Part shown: positions 7,910-15,317 of the stretch, piece by piece | How the letters are laid out: each line of letters starts with the position of its first letter | Numbering within the stretch: the first letter of the stretch is position 1 | DNA from: Nocardioides ferulae | GTDB taxonomy: Bacteria > Actinomycetota > Actinomycetes > Propionibacteriales > Nocardioidaceae | DNA length: 64,000 nucleotides | NCBI RefSeq assembly: GCF_003660455.1 | Contig: NZ_QZVR01000003.1 | Coordinates: 1-64,000 of the forward strand | Reading direction: 5' to 3' | The notes under the pieces: generated by a model | What the model saw: the letters and a program-made list of their open reading frames with translations, nothing else | The model's database searches: none | Told to the model about the DNA's origin: nothing | Made by a program: the position numbers and the translations under genes

Positions 7910-8546
7910 CCGCTATCTCGACGAATCCGGAGTACTACGGAACCTCCTCGGCCTCGGCGATCGAGCAGCACTCGCCGAGGCGGAGACGGACCTGGTCGAG
8001 GCCCGCTTCCTGACCTGGAGCGGGCCGCAGGAGCGAACGTTCGACCAGGCTCATCTGTGCGCTATCCACCGACATCTCTTCCAGGACGTCTACGAGTGGG
8101 CCGGTGAGTACCGCACCGTCGGCATCTCGAAGGGCGGCCCGGACGGTTTCTGGCCGTGGGAACTGCTCGTCGCCCGGACGGACAAGGTCCTTGGAGCGCT
8201 TCGCGCAGGACCGCTCCTGCGGGGGCCGCTTGGTGACGAGATCTTCGCGCAGCAGATCGCAGATCTCTACCGAGACTTGAACCACTTGCACCCATTCCGG
8301 GAAGGCAATGGCCGGACGCAGCGCATCTTCCTCAACGATGTGGCCGGGGCCTCTGACCGAGTGATTGAGTGGCAGCGCGTTCGTCGGGACGAGAACGACT
8401 CCGCGTGCGCCCACTCACTCAGCACCCAATCTTCGAGCAGGTTGCGATCGCTATTGGAACCCGTCATCACAACCGAGGCCGACCGAGAGGCGCGGCTAGC
8501 ACTGGCGGCCAAAGACCTGGAGCGCTCGCGTCCGACAACGTCCTAG
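7896..8546 (+). CDS. fic: Fic-domain AMP-transferase toxin
   Basis: 216 aa. Fic enzymes transfer AMP (sometimes another nucleotide moiety) from a nucleotide to a target protein hydroxyl; class I bacterial Fic toxins such as VbhT and FicT act on topoisomerase IV or gyrase. The catalytic loop HPFREGNGRTQR is intact from residue 132, with the base His, the metal-binding Glu, the anion-binding GNG and the final Arg. The N-terminal part (FDQAHLCAIHRHLFQDVYEWAG, then YRTVGISKGG) is typical of the family, including the flap strand that positions the target. The ATG lies within the antitoxin gene, so synthesis is coupled. The target is not shown by the sequence. The C-terminal 60 residues are less GC-biased. 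Confidence 0.92.
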   Translation: MALPDRYLDESGVLRNLLGLGDRAALAEAETDLVEARFLTWSGPQERTFDQAHLCAIHRHLFQDVYEWAGEYRTVGISKGGPDGFWPWELLVARTDKVLGALRAGPLLRGPLGDEIFAQQIADLYRDLNHLHPFREGNGRTQRIFLNDVAGASDRVIEWQRVRRDENDSACAHSLSTQSSSRLRSLLEPVITTEADREARLALAAKDLERSRPTTS

Positions 8547-8624
8547 GCGGCCTAGACGGGTGCCGCAGCCGGTGCGGGGCGGTGCGTCATCGGGGCGCCG
8601 CGCACACAGGTGGGGCATGAAGAA
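8546..8624 (+). repeat. 80-bp direct repeat, copy 2
   Basis: Second copy of the 2745-2824 repeat, beginning at the last base of the fic stop codon. The conserved right part again places GTGCG and CGCAC arms around a GC-rich loop, so here it could serve as the transcription end of the Fic operon. Orientation is the same as copy 1. Confidence 0.8.
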
Positions 8625-8725
8625 AGGGTCTGCTGCACCATCTGGTGACAGCATGAGGCAGCCGAGAGCATGACCAAGTCGGTACACCTTGACTGGGATG
8701 TGCCTCTTCGCTCCTGATGCGGTGA

Positions 8726-9508
8726 CTATTCGACAGCGCGCACGTCCCCAGGGTCGAGGTAGTCGATACCCACAGTGATGGTGGCGTCAAAGTCGGGGAT
8801 CGGCCTGACATCCTCTCCGGTCACGGGGGCGTAGCAGGATACGTTCCCGGTGAAGTGCCCGTCCTCGCGACTGCCAAGAGTGTCTGCGGTGGTCCGCGGT
8901 GTGGCCGTCGTGACCCCGTCGCTATTCGGCTCCCAATACCACTCGGCGTACGCGCCACCGAGGTTCGTCATCAGGTAGGCGGCAGCGCAGTTCTCCTGGA
9001 GCCAAGTCAGAGCTGCATCGCTGACACTCAGGTCCGCTGGGTACAGCGCTGCCGGCCCAGCAATCTCCGTTGCTGAGCGCACCGAACGGTAAGGGCCTTG
9101 CGGGTACTGAGGGTTGTCCGCCCTGTGCTGGTACGTCCAGGAGACGTACTCGTCGATTCCGCCCTCACCGGCTGGTCCTGGGGGGCCAGGCACTCCTTGC
9201 GGACCAGCAGGACCAGTTGCCCCGTCCTGACCGTCGACCCCGTCGGCGCCAGCAGGCCCGTCCGGACCGGTCGCCCCGTCCTGACCGTCGACCCCGTCCT
9301 TGCCATCCACGCCGTCCTTGACGATGCCGTTGCGCAACTCGGAACGACCGACGCTGCCTTTGGCGAGGTTGCGGGCGGTGATCGTGTTCCTGGCGATGTC
9401 GTCGCCGGTGATCAGCCGGGCCGCAACGGCCCCCGATCCGGCGCTGGCCGTGACGACCAACGCGAGCCCTCCCACAAGTGCCGCGCTGCGCGCGCTAGGA
9501 CTGCGCAT
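8726..9508 (-). CDS. Secreted collagen-like protein
   Basis: 260 aa from the ATG at 9508, which has GGAGG five bases upstream. Residues about 5-27 are a signal peptide or anchor ([21 protein letters not shown]). Next comes [18 protein letters not shown] and LRNGIVKDG, a lead-in often seen before collagen-like repeats in actinobacterial proteins. About 16 Gly-X-Y triplets follow ([19 protein letters not shown] and on), able to form a collagen-type triple helix. The C-terminal 130 residues form a globular domain with Trp/Tyr and two Cys. Probably a surface-exposed trimer. It ends beyond the Fic operon in convergent orientation. Function unknown. Confidence 0.8.
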   Translation of the reverse strand: MRSPSARSAALVGGLALVVTASAGSGAVAARLITGDDIARNTITARNLAKGSVGRSELRNGIVKDGVDGKDGVDGQDGATGPDGPAGADGVDGQDGATGPAGPQGVPGPPGPAGEGGIDEYVSWTYQHRADNPQYPQGPYRSVRSATEIAGPAALYPADLSVSDAALTWLQENCAAAYLMTNLGGAYAEWYWEPNSDGVTTATPRTTADTLGSREDGHFTGNVSCYAPVTGEDVRPIPDFDATITVGIDYLDPGDVRAVE

Positions 9509-9778
9509 GTTGCCTCCACTTCTCGATGAGTTGGAGGCTGTCCATAAGTCCCGCCTGCTGGGCGCGGGGACTCCCCCCGGTGTCGGTGCGCACGCTACTC
9601 GTCGGCGGACCCTTTGGTGCGAGAAGTCCCAGGGCCCCTCAACAAGTACTGAGCCTTCGCCGCTTGTCCGTAAGCCCACCGGTATAAGGACACCCAGTGA
9701 GGGCGAAACGCGCCGCCCCGACGGCAGCACGCCGATACCGCCTCCTCTGGGACCAGTCCCGGAGGAAGCGAGGGACTA

Positions 9779-10408
9779 TCAGCGCACCTTCGGGCGACCG
9801 CACCCCGGTATCTCCACGCCACAGGCGGCAAAAGCCCAGTCGACCCGCAGTCGGTACTTCTCCTCGCCGACGTGATAGGCGATCTCGCTCGATTCGATGG
9901 CACCGCCCTGCGGTCCAACGGTCATGGTCGTGAGCAGTTCTGAGAAGTCCTCGGACAGGCCATCATCGGGACACCTCATCTCCACCCTCACGCCTGAGAC
10001 GTCCCGATTCACCTCGCCCCCACGCACGTCTTCGAGCGAGAGGACTCTTGCCCCAGTGATTTCGGCTCGGGGGTCGTCGATGTCGACATGCCGGACGCTC
10101 GTGACGGTCTCGAGAGGCCTGGCGGCGTATTGGTATAGGACATCGTCGAGCACGGGGACGTCGTCACCGGTGCGGCAGAGGACTCGGTAGCCGAACGTCG
10201 CATCCCATTGCTTCTTGCCTGCGGGAGCGTCCAGCGACAGCGATCCCTCGGGCGCGGCTCGCACGTTCAAGGGTCCCTCATCGATGGCGTGCTCAACCAC
10301 GTCATCCCCACGGCCCGCGTCGTTATCACAGGAGGTAGCCGTGAAGATGGCGCTACTCAGCAAGGCAAAGGACAGTGCTGCTCTCCGCCAGCCACAAGAG
10401 TGCCTCAC
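9779..10408 (-). CDS. Putative exported lipoprotein
   Basis: 209 aa. An N-terminal stretch (RRAALSFALLSSAIFTATSC) ends in ATSC, an imperfect lipobox, suggesting lipid attachment at that Cys, though a plain secreted form is possible. The mature part is acidic with four further Cys (VLCRTGDDV, EMRCPDDG, AFAACGVEIPGCG). The GTG start at 10408 overlaps the upstream gene's TGA (GTGA), so the two are co-translated. No family recognised. Codon use is less GC-rich than the chromosome. It shares the promoter at 11639-11667. Confidence 0.65.
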   Translation of the reverse strand: MRHSCGWRRAALSFALLSSAIFTATSCDNDAGRGDDVVEHAIDEGPLNVRAAPEGSLSLDAPAGKKQWDATFGYRVLCRTGDDVPVLDDVLYQYAARPLETVTSVRHVDIDDPRAEITGARVLSLEDVRGGEVNRDVSGVRVEMRCPDDGLSEDFSELLTTMTVGPQGGAIESSEIAYHVGEEKYRLRVDWAFAACGVEIPGCGRPKVR

Positions 10409-11595
10409 CCTCGGGCAAGCCGTTTGTAGGGTGCGAACTTGCCCGCTGTGCCCGGTTCATCGTCATCGCCACAGACCCACCTGGTTCCGCGAAACTTGTA
10501 CTTGACGGTATGGGTCGTCGAGTACGACTTCTCGCCGTACATGTCGATTCCGATGACTCCTGCGAACTTCACGGCTGCGCCGTAGGAGTAGTTGTCGCCG
10601 GTGCTGTCTGCCCGAGAGAAGGTCCCACTGTCGTTCCGCACACAGTTGATGCGCTCGTCGTTCCACAAGGGGCGCGTCAAGTCCCTGCCGGTGCTGAACC
10701 CCGCGATCGTCCCGACGGGAATCCATGCCCGGTACTTCTTGTTGCTCGGAGGACAGATCAACTTGTACCGGTAGTAGCGGACGGTTCCTCGGTGTGAGCG
10801 TGCGATGCTCTTCTTGGGCCACTTGAACGCGGTGTTCGTCGCATCATCAGACTCCTTGCCCGCCGCGAACTCGATCCCGGCCTGCTTCCATTCCCCCTCC
10901 GCCTTCATGCCAATTCCAGCCTTCGAGCCATTGATAATGCTGCTCGAAGCCCAGGCCTTGTCGCGGCCGACCGGATACGTCGTCGATGTGGTCATGGCGC
11001 GGTCCTTGAACTTCCCTGTCCAGGCGGCGGGGCAGTCTGGCAACTGGGGAGCCTGCTGCGCACGGCGAGCAATCGCGGCGACCTTGTATCGGTCTTCCTC
11101 CACGGCGTCCAGGCGAGCGAACGGACCCGAGACCAGGCGTGCAGCCACGGCTCGAGACACTTCGTCCGGGTGGGCCAGCGGGTCGATCCACACGAACGCC
11201 CCATCGTCAACCACGGCCCGGACCGGAGCACTGGTGGACCAGGTGGCCGGGCCCTCCGCTGACGAGCCGTGAATGCTGAACGAGACGACACCCTCGTCTG
11301 AGACATGGGTGCTTGGCACGTCACGAGGATCGATGCGCACTGTGACCCGGCCGTCGACCACGTCAGCGGTCGCTCCCGAGAGCTCGACTGGCTCACGGAT
11401 CTCTCCGGGCCGCATGCTTGCGAAGTCGGGACGGGCGAGAACCTTGACCTCCTCGACCGAGGCAGGGAAGTCAACGGAGATGGCGACCGGCGGCGATGGC
11501 TCTGCCGTTGCCGAAGCACCCGACGAGCCCAAGCCCGAGACTGAAGCAGCAAGCAGGCCGCCCAGTCCGGCTGCCATGGAAATGCGTAGTACCAC
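10405..11595 (-). CDS. Secreted protein of unknown function
   Basis: 396 aa from the GTG at 11595, with GGGGGG seven bases upstream. The signal peptide covers about residues 1-30 (ISMAAGLGGLLAASVSGLG, cleavage near ASA). Residues 35-140 have beta-sandwich character (SVDFPASVEEVKVLARPDF, RVTVRIDPRDV). The second half has several Lys/Trp/Tyr-rich strands (GTVRYYRYKLICPP, TVKYKFRGTRWVCGDDD) and four Cys. It heads a two-gene operon with the putative lipoprotein. A signal peptide and no membrane segments suggest release or wall association. No catalytic motif recognised. Confidence 0.7.
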   Translation of the reverse strand: MVLRISMAAGLGGLLAASVSGLGSSGASATAEPSPPVAISVDFPASVEEVKVLARPDFASMRPGEIREPVELSGATADVVDGRVTVRIDPRDVPSTHVSDEGVVSFSIHGSSAEGPATWSTSAPVRAVVDDGAFVWIDPLAHPDEVSRAVAARLVSGPFARLDAVEEDRYKVAAIARRAQQAPQLPDCPAAWTGKFKDRAMTTSTTYPVGRDKAWASSSIINGSKAGIGMKAEGEWKQAGIEFAAGKESDDATNTAFKWPKKSIARSHRGTVRYYRYKLICPPSNKKYRAWIPVGTIAGFSTGRDLTRPLWNDERINCVRNDSGTFSRADSTGDNYSYGAAVKFAGVIGIDMYGEKSYSTTHTVKYKFRGTRWVCGDDDEPGTAGKFAPYKRLARG

Positions 11596-11638
11596 GTCGA
11601 TTCCCCCCGAGACAGACAGAACGACCGATGTGGGCGAC

Positions 11639-11667
11639 AGTTAAGGACCGCTGCTGCGTCCTGTCAA
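11639..11667 (-). promoter_or_regulatory. Consensus promoter for the 11595 operon
   Basis: On the minus strand TTGACA (11667-11662) is followed after exactly 17 nt by TTAACT (11644-11639). A start near 11632 would leave a leader of about 37 nt before the GTG at 11595. This is the best sigma-70-type match noticed in the window and suggests strong housekeeping expression. Confidence 0.75.
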
Positions 11668-11732
11668 GGTTGGGATCGCCGCCTCGTCGTACGGCATCCT
11701 CGAACGGCCCACGAACGAAATTGGCCGGATAA

Positions 11733-11992
11733 GCTGGCGACAACGCCGCCATGGAGTCCTTCTTCGCGCTGCTGCAGAAGAACGTCCTGGACCGCCGCAC
11801 CTGGGCCACCCGCGAGGAGCTTCGGATCGCGATCGTCAGGTGGATCGAGCGGACCTACCACCGACGCCGTCGCCAGGACGCTCTCGGCCGGTTGACCCCC
11901 ATCGAGTACGAGACCATCATGACCACGCACGACACCACGCCAGCCACTCAGGCTGCGTGACCCAACCTGTCACCCGATTGTGCAGCAGTCCC
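11733..11992 (+). mobile_element. IS3-family remnant (3' end of the transposase gene plus right end)
   Basis: The frame 11733-11960 reads AGDNAAMESFFALLQKNV and ends near QDALGRLTPIEYE, the C-terminus of the IS3 OrfB integrase, including the catalytic Glu of the DDE triad in MESFF. In-frame TAA at 11730 and unrelated sequence before it show that all upstream parts are missing. After the stop the sequence CCTGTCACCC...GTGCAGCAGTCC looks like an IS3-type terminal repeat. About 75 codons of a transposase normally near 300 remain, so it is inactive. Confidence 0.8.
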
Positions 11993-12532
11993 GAGCGCCT
12001 GGACCTCGGCTACGTCGGTGTCCTCGTAGGCGAGGTGGTGGTGGATCAGCCAGTCGATGGCGGGCGCGAGGACGGTTTGCCAGGTCGCCTGCCAGCCGAT
12101 GGCCCCGGCGAGGTCGAGTGTGTCGTAGATGCTGACGGCGTGGACGCCGATCAGCGCGGACGCGAGCGGGTCGAGCGAGGCGGACGCCACCCCGGGCGGG
12201 GGAGTGTCGTGTGGCCCGCCGAGGCGGATCCCGGCAGGGAGGTACGCGCCGCGCGGCAGCCCCTCGGTGTCGAGGTACTGCATCCGCCAGGTGCTGCTGT
12301 CCTCGTCTGCGAGGTCCGCGGTGACGCGGAGGTTGCGCCACGGGTCGGATGGCGGCAGCGCCTCCACGAGATGCTCGCCCGCGTGCGCCGCCCACAGCGG
12401 CACCTCCCAGAGGCAGGTCACCCAGTACTCGGCGAGGGCCTCCTCAGCGCGGGTACGGGCAGGGTCGGTCGGCGGCAGGCCGATCGTTGCCATCCACTCG
12501 ACCAGCGGCTGAGGGAATCTGTGTGCGCTCAT
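11948..12532 (-). CDS. Hypothetical protein with IS-derived C-terminus
   Basis: 194 aa, acidic and Trp-rich (EYWVTCLWEVPLWAAHAGEH, DEDSSTWRMQYLDTEG, DWLIHHHLAYEDTD). No family recognised. The stop codon and roughly the last 15 residues fall inside the inverted end and transposase tail of the IS3 remnant, so the original C-terminus has been cut off and replaced by IS-encoded residues. Whether it still functions is unknown. It starts 18 nt after the 40-aa gene upstream, which suggests an operon. Confidence 0.6.
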   Translation of the reverse strand: MSAHRFPQPLVEWMATIGLPPTDPARTRAEEALAEYWVTCLWEVPLWAAHAGEHLVEALPPSDPWRNLRVTADLADEDSSTWRMQYLDTEGLPRGAYLPAGIRLGGPHDTPPPGVASASLDPLASALIGVHAVSIYDTLDLAGAIGWQATWQTVLAPAIDWLIHHHLAYEDTDVAEVQALGTAAQSGDRLGHAA

Positions 12533-12550
12533 GATTGGTAGGTACGCGGC

Positions 12551-12673
12551 TCAGCCCCGCAGCGTCCGCGCGGTCGTGCTGGGCACCAGTCGCTCGGCGA
12601 CGACGCGGGTCGTCGGCCGGTAGGTGAACGCGAGCGCGTCCTCCTGCACGTTCAGAAACCCGGTGCCGCTCAT
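12551..12673 (-). CDS. Small protein, 40 aa
   Basis: A 40-codon frame, MSGTGFLNVQEDALAF to VPSTTARTLRG, with almost exclusive G/C third positions. It precedes the 11948-12532 gene by 18 nt in the same direction. The ATG lies just inside the element's right border. It is soluble and mixed in charge, with no family recognised. It may be a small regulatory protein of the element or the start of a former larger one. Confidence 0.55.
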   Translation of the reverse strand: MSGTGFLNVQEDALAFTYRPTTRVVAERLVPSTTARTLRG

Positions 12674-12852
12674 GCTCGGATCCTATGGCTCTCAAGCCAC
12701 CTGAGACGGCCTGAGTCCGCCCCCTTTGCCCCTCGGGATCTTTCGGGCGATTCCGGGATCAGGCGACAACGAATACGCAACGAATTCGACGTGGATTCGC
12801 GGTGAGGAGCGGGTTCTATCGGGAGGCTTCGGGATCGAGAAGCGCCTCATAT

Positions 12853-12973
12853 GCCCAGGTCAGGGGCGTACTTTCGGGTCTTCTGCACGGGAGTCCAGAT
12901 CCCCTACGCGACAAGAATAGGTCGTCGGTTCGATTCCGACAGGCGGCTCCACGCAACAGCCCCTGACCTGGGC
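12853..12973. repeat. 15-bp inverted repeat flanking the tRNA fragment
   Basis: GCCCAGGTCAGGGGC at 12853-12867 is perfectly complementary to 12959-12973, and the tRNA-Thr 3' fragment lies between them. One arm should be element DNA and the other chromosome, so the symmetry is unexpected at a simple attachment site. It could be an integrase or excisionase arm site, or a hairpin. Confidence 0.6.
12915..12951 (+). other. Attachment site: 3' end of a tRNA-Thr gene
   Basis: These 37 bases match the 3' half of an actinobacterial tRNA-Thr(CGU): the end of the anticodon arm, variable loop AGGTC, T arm GTCGG-TTCGATT-CCGAC, acceptor strand AGGCGGC and CTCCA end. The 5' half is absent. Integrases that use tRNA genes leave an intact copy at one end and such a 3' copy at the other. 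Its orientation places the element on the left, ending here, with the intact tRNA left of the window. The family match is from memory, not from a search. Confidence 0.75.
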
Positions 12974-13020
12974 GCGGGTCAGGGTTCCTCTGCATCACGA
13001 CCGGCCGCTCGGCGTCGGCC

Positions 13021-13350
13021 TCACCAGCCGCCGTAGGGCCGCAGCGGCTCGAAGTGCTCGGGCGCATGCGCCTCCTCGACGACCGCGACGAACACGGTGC
13101 CCGGCTCCCGGCTCGCGACCCGAACCTCGGCGGGGTCTTCGCTGACCGTGCCGCGCCGGCGCACGAAGGCGTCGTCGATCGTGGGCGCGAGCGCCTGGAA
13201 GGCCCGGACCGCGTCGGCACGGGTCGGTGACGCCACGACGCACCGGGGCCTCGGCAGCGTGCCCGGGACGTGAGGCCCGGAGCGGTCGAGCCTGATCCGG
13301 AACACCTTCAGGTCGCGTCGCCGACCGACACGCTGTCCATGCGCAGACAC
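13021..13350 (-). CDS. Hypothetical protein
   Basis: 109 aa from a GTG at 13350 with AAGGTGG just upstream. It is basic in the first third (HGQRVGRRRDLKVFRIRLDR) and then mixed alpha/beta (PRCVVASPTRADAVRAFQAL, TVFVAVVEEAHAPEHFEPL). It is cytosolic, with good GC bias at third positions. No family recognised. It is the first gene on the chromosomal side of the attachment site. Confidence 0.55.
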   Translation of the reverse strand: MSAHGQRVGRRRDLKVFRIRLDRSGPHVPGTLPRPRCVVASPTRADAVRAFQALAPTIDDAFVRRRGTVSEDPAEVRVASREPGTVFVAVVEEAHAPEHFEPLRPYGGW

Positions 13351-13495
13351 GGGCCACCTTCCCGAGAACGAGGAACCGACGTCTGCTCAACGAGCGACCG
13401 ACGGACCGGTCACTCGCGACGGTCCTGACTCGCCTGGTGACCAGCCGGGCAACGGGCACCTCGCCAGGCTCCTCGCCCGCTGCCAGACTCGGGCC

Positions 13496-14071
13496 GTGAC
13501 CGTCTCGGACCCCGCTGACGCGCACCCCGTCTCGCCGTCGCCCGACGACGACGAGCCGGCCCGCTACCGGAGGTTGATCCTCTTCGCGCTGGTGGTCGTG
13601 CCGCTGAGCGTGACCGCCGTCATCGGCTACCGGCCCTGGTCCGAGCCGCAGGTCTTCGGGCCGGGCGGAGGCGCGGTCGGCACGCCGCACCGCCTCGGCG
13701 GGCGACCGATGCACTTCGAGGTGCTGCCGCTCCGGTCGAGCGAGGTGGTGACCGTGCGCGACGCGGACCCGGTCGTCGTCACGAACACCGCGGACGCCGA
13801 GATCCGGCTGTCCCTGTGCCGCCGGACCGAGGTGGACTGGTTCGTGCTGACCCGCAGGCCGCTCGATGACCTCTGCACCTACACCGAGTCCGTCGAAGGC
13901 CGCCTCGACCTCACCGACAAGGACCTGCGGGTCGTGCTGACCGTCGACCCGCAGCAGCCCGGCCGGGTCATCGTCGACGGGGTCCACCTCGACTACACCC
14001 GCGACTGGCGTCACCTGTGGCAGCGCGGGAGCGAGGCGACCGGCATGACCGTCGCCGTGAAGGTCCGCTGA
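13496..14071 (+). CDS. Membrane-anchored hypothetical protein
   Basis: 191 aa from a GTG at 13496; CAGACT at 13484-13489 lies six bases upstream, so the mRNA is probably leaderless. A polar N-terminus of about 23 residues precedes one membrane helix (LILFALVVVPLSVTAVIGY). The outside domain is beta-rich (VVTVRDADPVVVTNTADAEI) with two Cys that may pair (LSLCRRTEVD, LDDLCTYTE). Unknown function. It converges with the MFS gene, ending 6 nt from its stop. Confidence 0.6.
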   Translation: MTVSDPADAHPVSPSPDDDEPARYRRLILFALVVVPLSVTAVIGYRPWSEPQVFGPGGGAVGTPHRLGGRPMHFEVLPLRSSEVVTVRDADPVVVTNTADAEIRLSLCRRTEVDWFVLTRRPLDDLCTYTESVEGRLDLTDKDLRVVLTVDPQQPGRVIVDGVHLDYTRDWRHLWQRGSEATGMTVAVKVR

Positions 14072-14077
14072 CGGGGA

Positions 14078-15316
14078 TCACGCGTGCTCGTCGGGTCTCC
14101 CCGCGGCGGCCCTGACATCGGCCGGCCGCCCGGCGAGCGGCACGAGCGCCGCGCCCACGAGCGCGAGGACCGCCAGCACCCCGAACAGCGCCGCGTAGCT
14201 GCCGGTGGCCGCCGCCACGCCCGCACCGAACGCCGGCGCGAGCGCGCCGGCGACCCCCATCGGCGCCTGGAAGACGCCGTTCAGCGCGGCGTACCGTTGC
14301 GGGCCCCAATGGTCGCTGACGATCGTCGCCCCGACCAGCGTGAAGAGACCGCGGGCGGCTCCGCTGACCACGGCTATGGCGATGAGCAGCACCACGGGCC
14401 CGGGGGCCAGGGCCAGGCCGGCCAAGGTCAGGCCCATGAGTGCGGTGGTGCCGGCAGCGCGGGCGTTCGGTCCCGTCCTCCGGTCCAGGGCCGGGTAGAC
14501 CAGCCGCCCGGCGACCTGGCCGGCGCCGCTCAGGCCCAGCGCCCACGCGGCCAGCTGGAGGTCGACTCCGAGGGCGAGCAGGAGCGGGACCAGGTGGACG
14601 ATCGAGGCGTACATCGCCAGCGACGCCAGGGTGCCGGACGCCGCGAGGAGCAGGAAGGGGCGGCTGGTCAGCACCTCCCGGTCCGGGCGGACGTGGGCCC
14701 CGTCGTCGCCGGAGTGCCACGGCAGGCGCAGCGCGAACGCGTGCGCGGGCACCGTGATCGCGAGCAGCAGGCCCGCGAAGACCAGGTAGGTGTCGCGCCA
14801 GCCCAGCCCCTCGCCCAGCGCGGCGGTCAGCGGCGCGAAGATGGTGGAGGCGAACCCGGCGACCAGCGTGAGCACGGTGATGGCGCGCACCCGGCGGACG
14901 CCGTACCACTGGGTCAGCGCCGCGAACGCCGGCGGATAGAACGTGCCGGCGCTGGCGATCCCGACCAGCAGCCAGGCGGCGACGAACACCGGGTACGACG
15001 GCGCCAGCCCCACCCCCGCCGCCCCGACCGCGCCGAGCAGGCTGCCGCCGGTCATCACCAGCCTGGGGCCGCGGCGCTGCAGCAGCCGGCCGGCCCAGAT
15101 GCCCGCCAGCGCGCCGGTCAGGCTGCCCACCGAGAAGGCGGTGGTGACCTGGGTGGCCGACCAGCCGGTGTCGGCCGAGATCGCCGGCGCCAGCACCGTG
15201 AAGGCGTAGTAGAGGACGCCGTAGCTGGCGGTGACGCTCACACAGAGCGCGACCAGCACCCAGCCGAGGGTCGCCGGGTCCGGGGAGCCGGCCGCACGAC
15301 GGCCGGGCGCTGTCAT
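14078..15316 (-). CDS. MFS transporter (MCT-like)
   Basis: 412 aa with about 12 hydrophobic helices from residue 17 on. The first helices (VLVALCVSVTASYGVLYYAF, TAFSVGSLTGALAGIWAGRL) and the loop RLLQRRGPR between helices 2 and 3 match the major facilitator signature, of the monocarboxylate-transporter-like group. It would move a small organic anion or hydrophobic compound using the proton gradient. The start lies 1 nt beyond the hydrolase stop, so the two genes form an operon: an enzyme that cleaves an ester and a carrier that may move the substrate or product. Confidence 0.85.
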   Translation of the reverse strand: MTAPGRRAAGSPDPATLGWVLVALCVSVTASYGVLYYAFTVLAPAISADTGWSATQVTTAFSVGSLTGALAGIWAGRLLQRRGPRLVMTGGSLLGAVGAAGVGLAPSYPVFVAAWLLVGIASAGTFYPPAFAALTQWYGVRRVRAITVLTLVAGFASTIFAPLTAALGEGLGWRDTYLVFAGLLLAITVPAHAFALRLPWHSGDDGAHVRPDREVLTSRPFLLLAASGTLASLAMYASIVHLVPLLLALGVDLQLAAWALGLSGAGQVAGRLVYPALDRRTGPNARAAGTTALMGLTLAGLALAPGPVVLLIAIAVVSGAARGLFTLVGATIVSDHWGPQRYAALNGVFQAPMGVAGALAPAFGAGVAAATGSYAALFGVLAVLALVGAALVPLAGRPADVRAAAGRPDEHA

Positions 15317-15317
15317 G

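Noticed and set aside
12816..13220. Minus-strand frame across the tRNA fragment containing CRNRTDDLFL
   Set aside because: That peptide is a known false translation of tRNA antisense sequence; the region is the attachment site.
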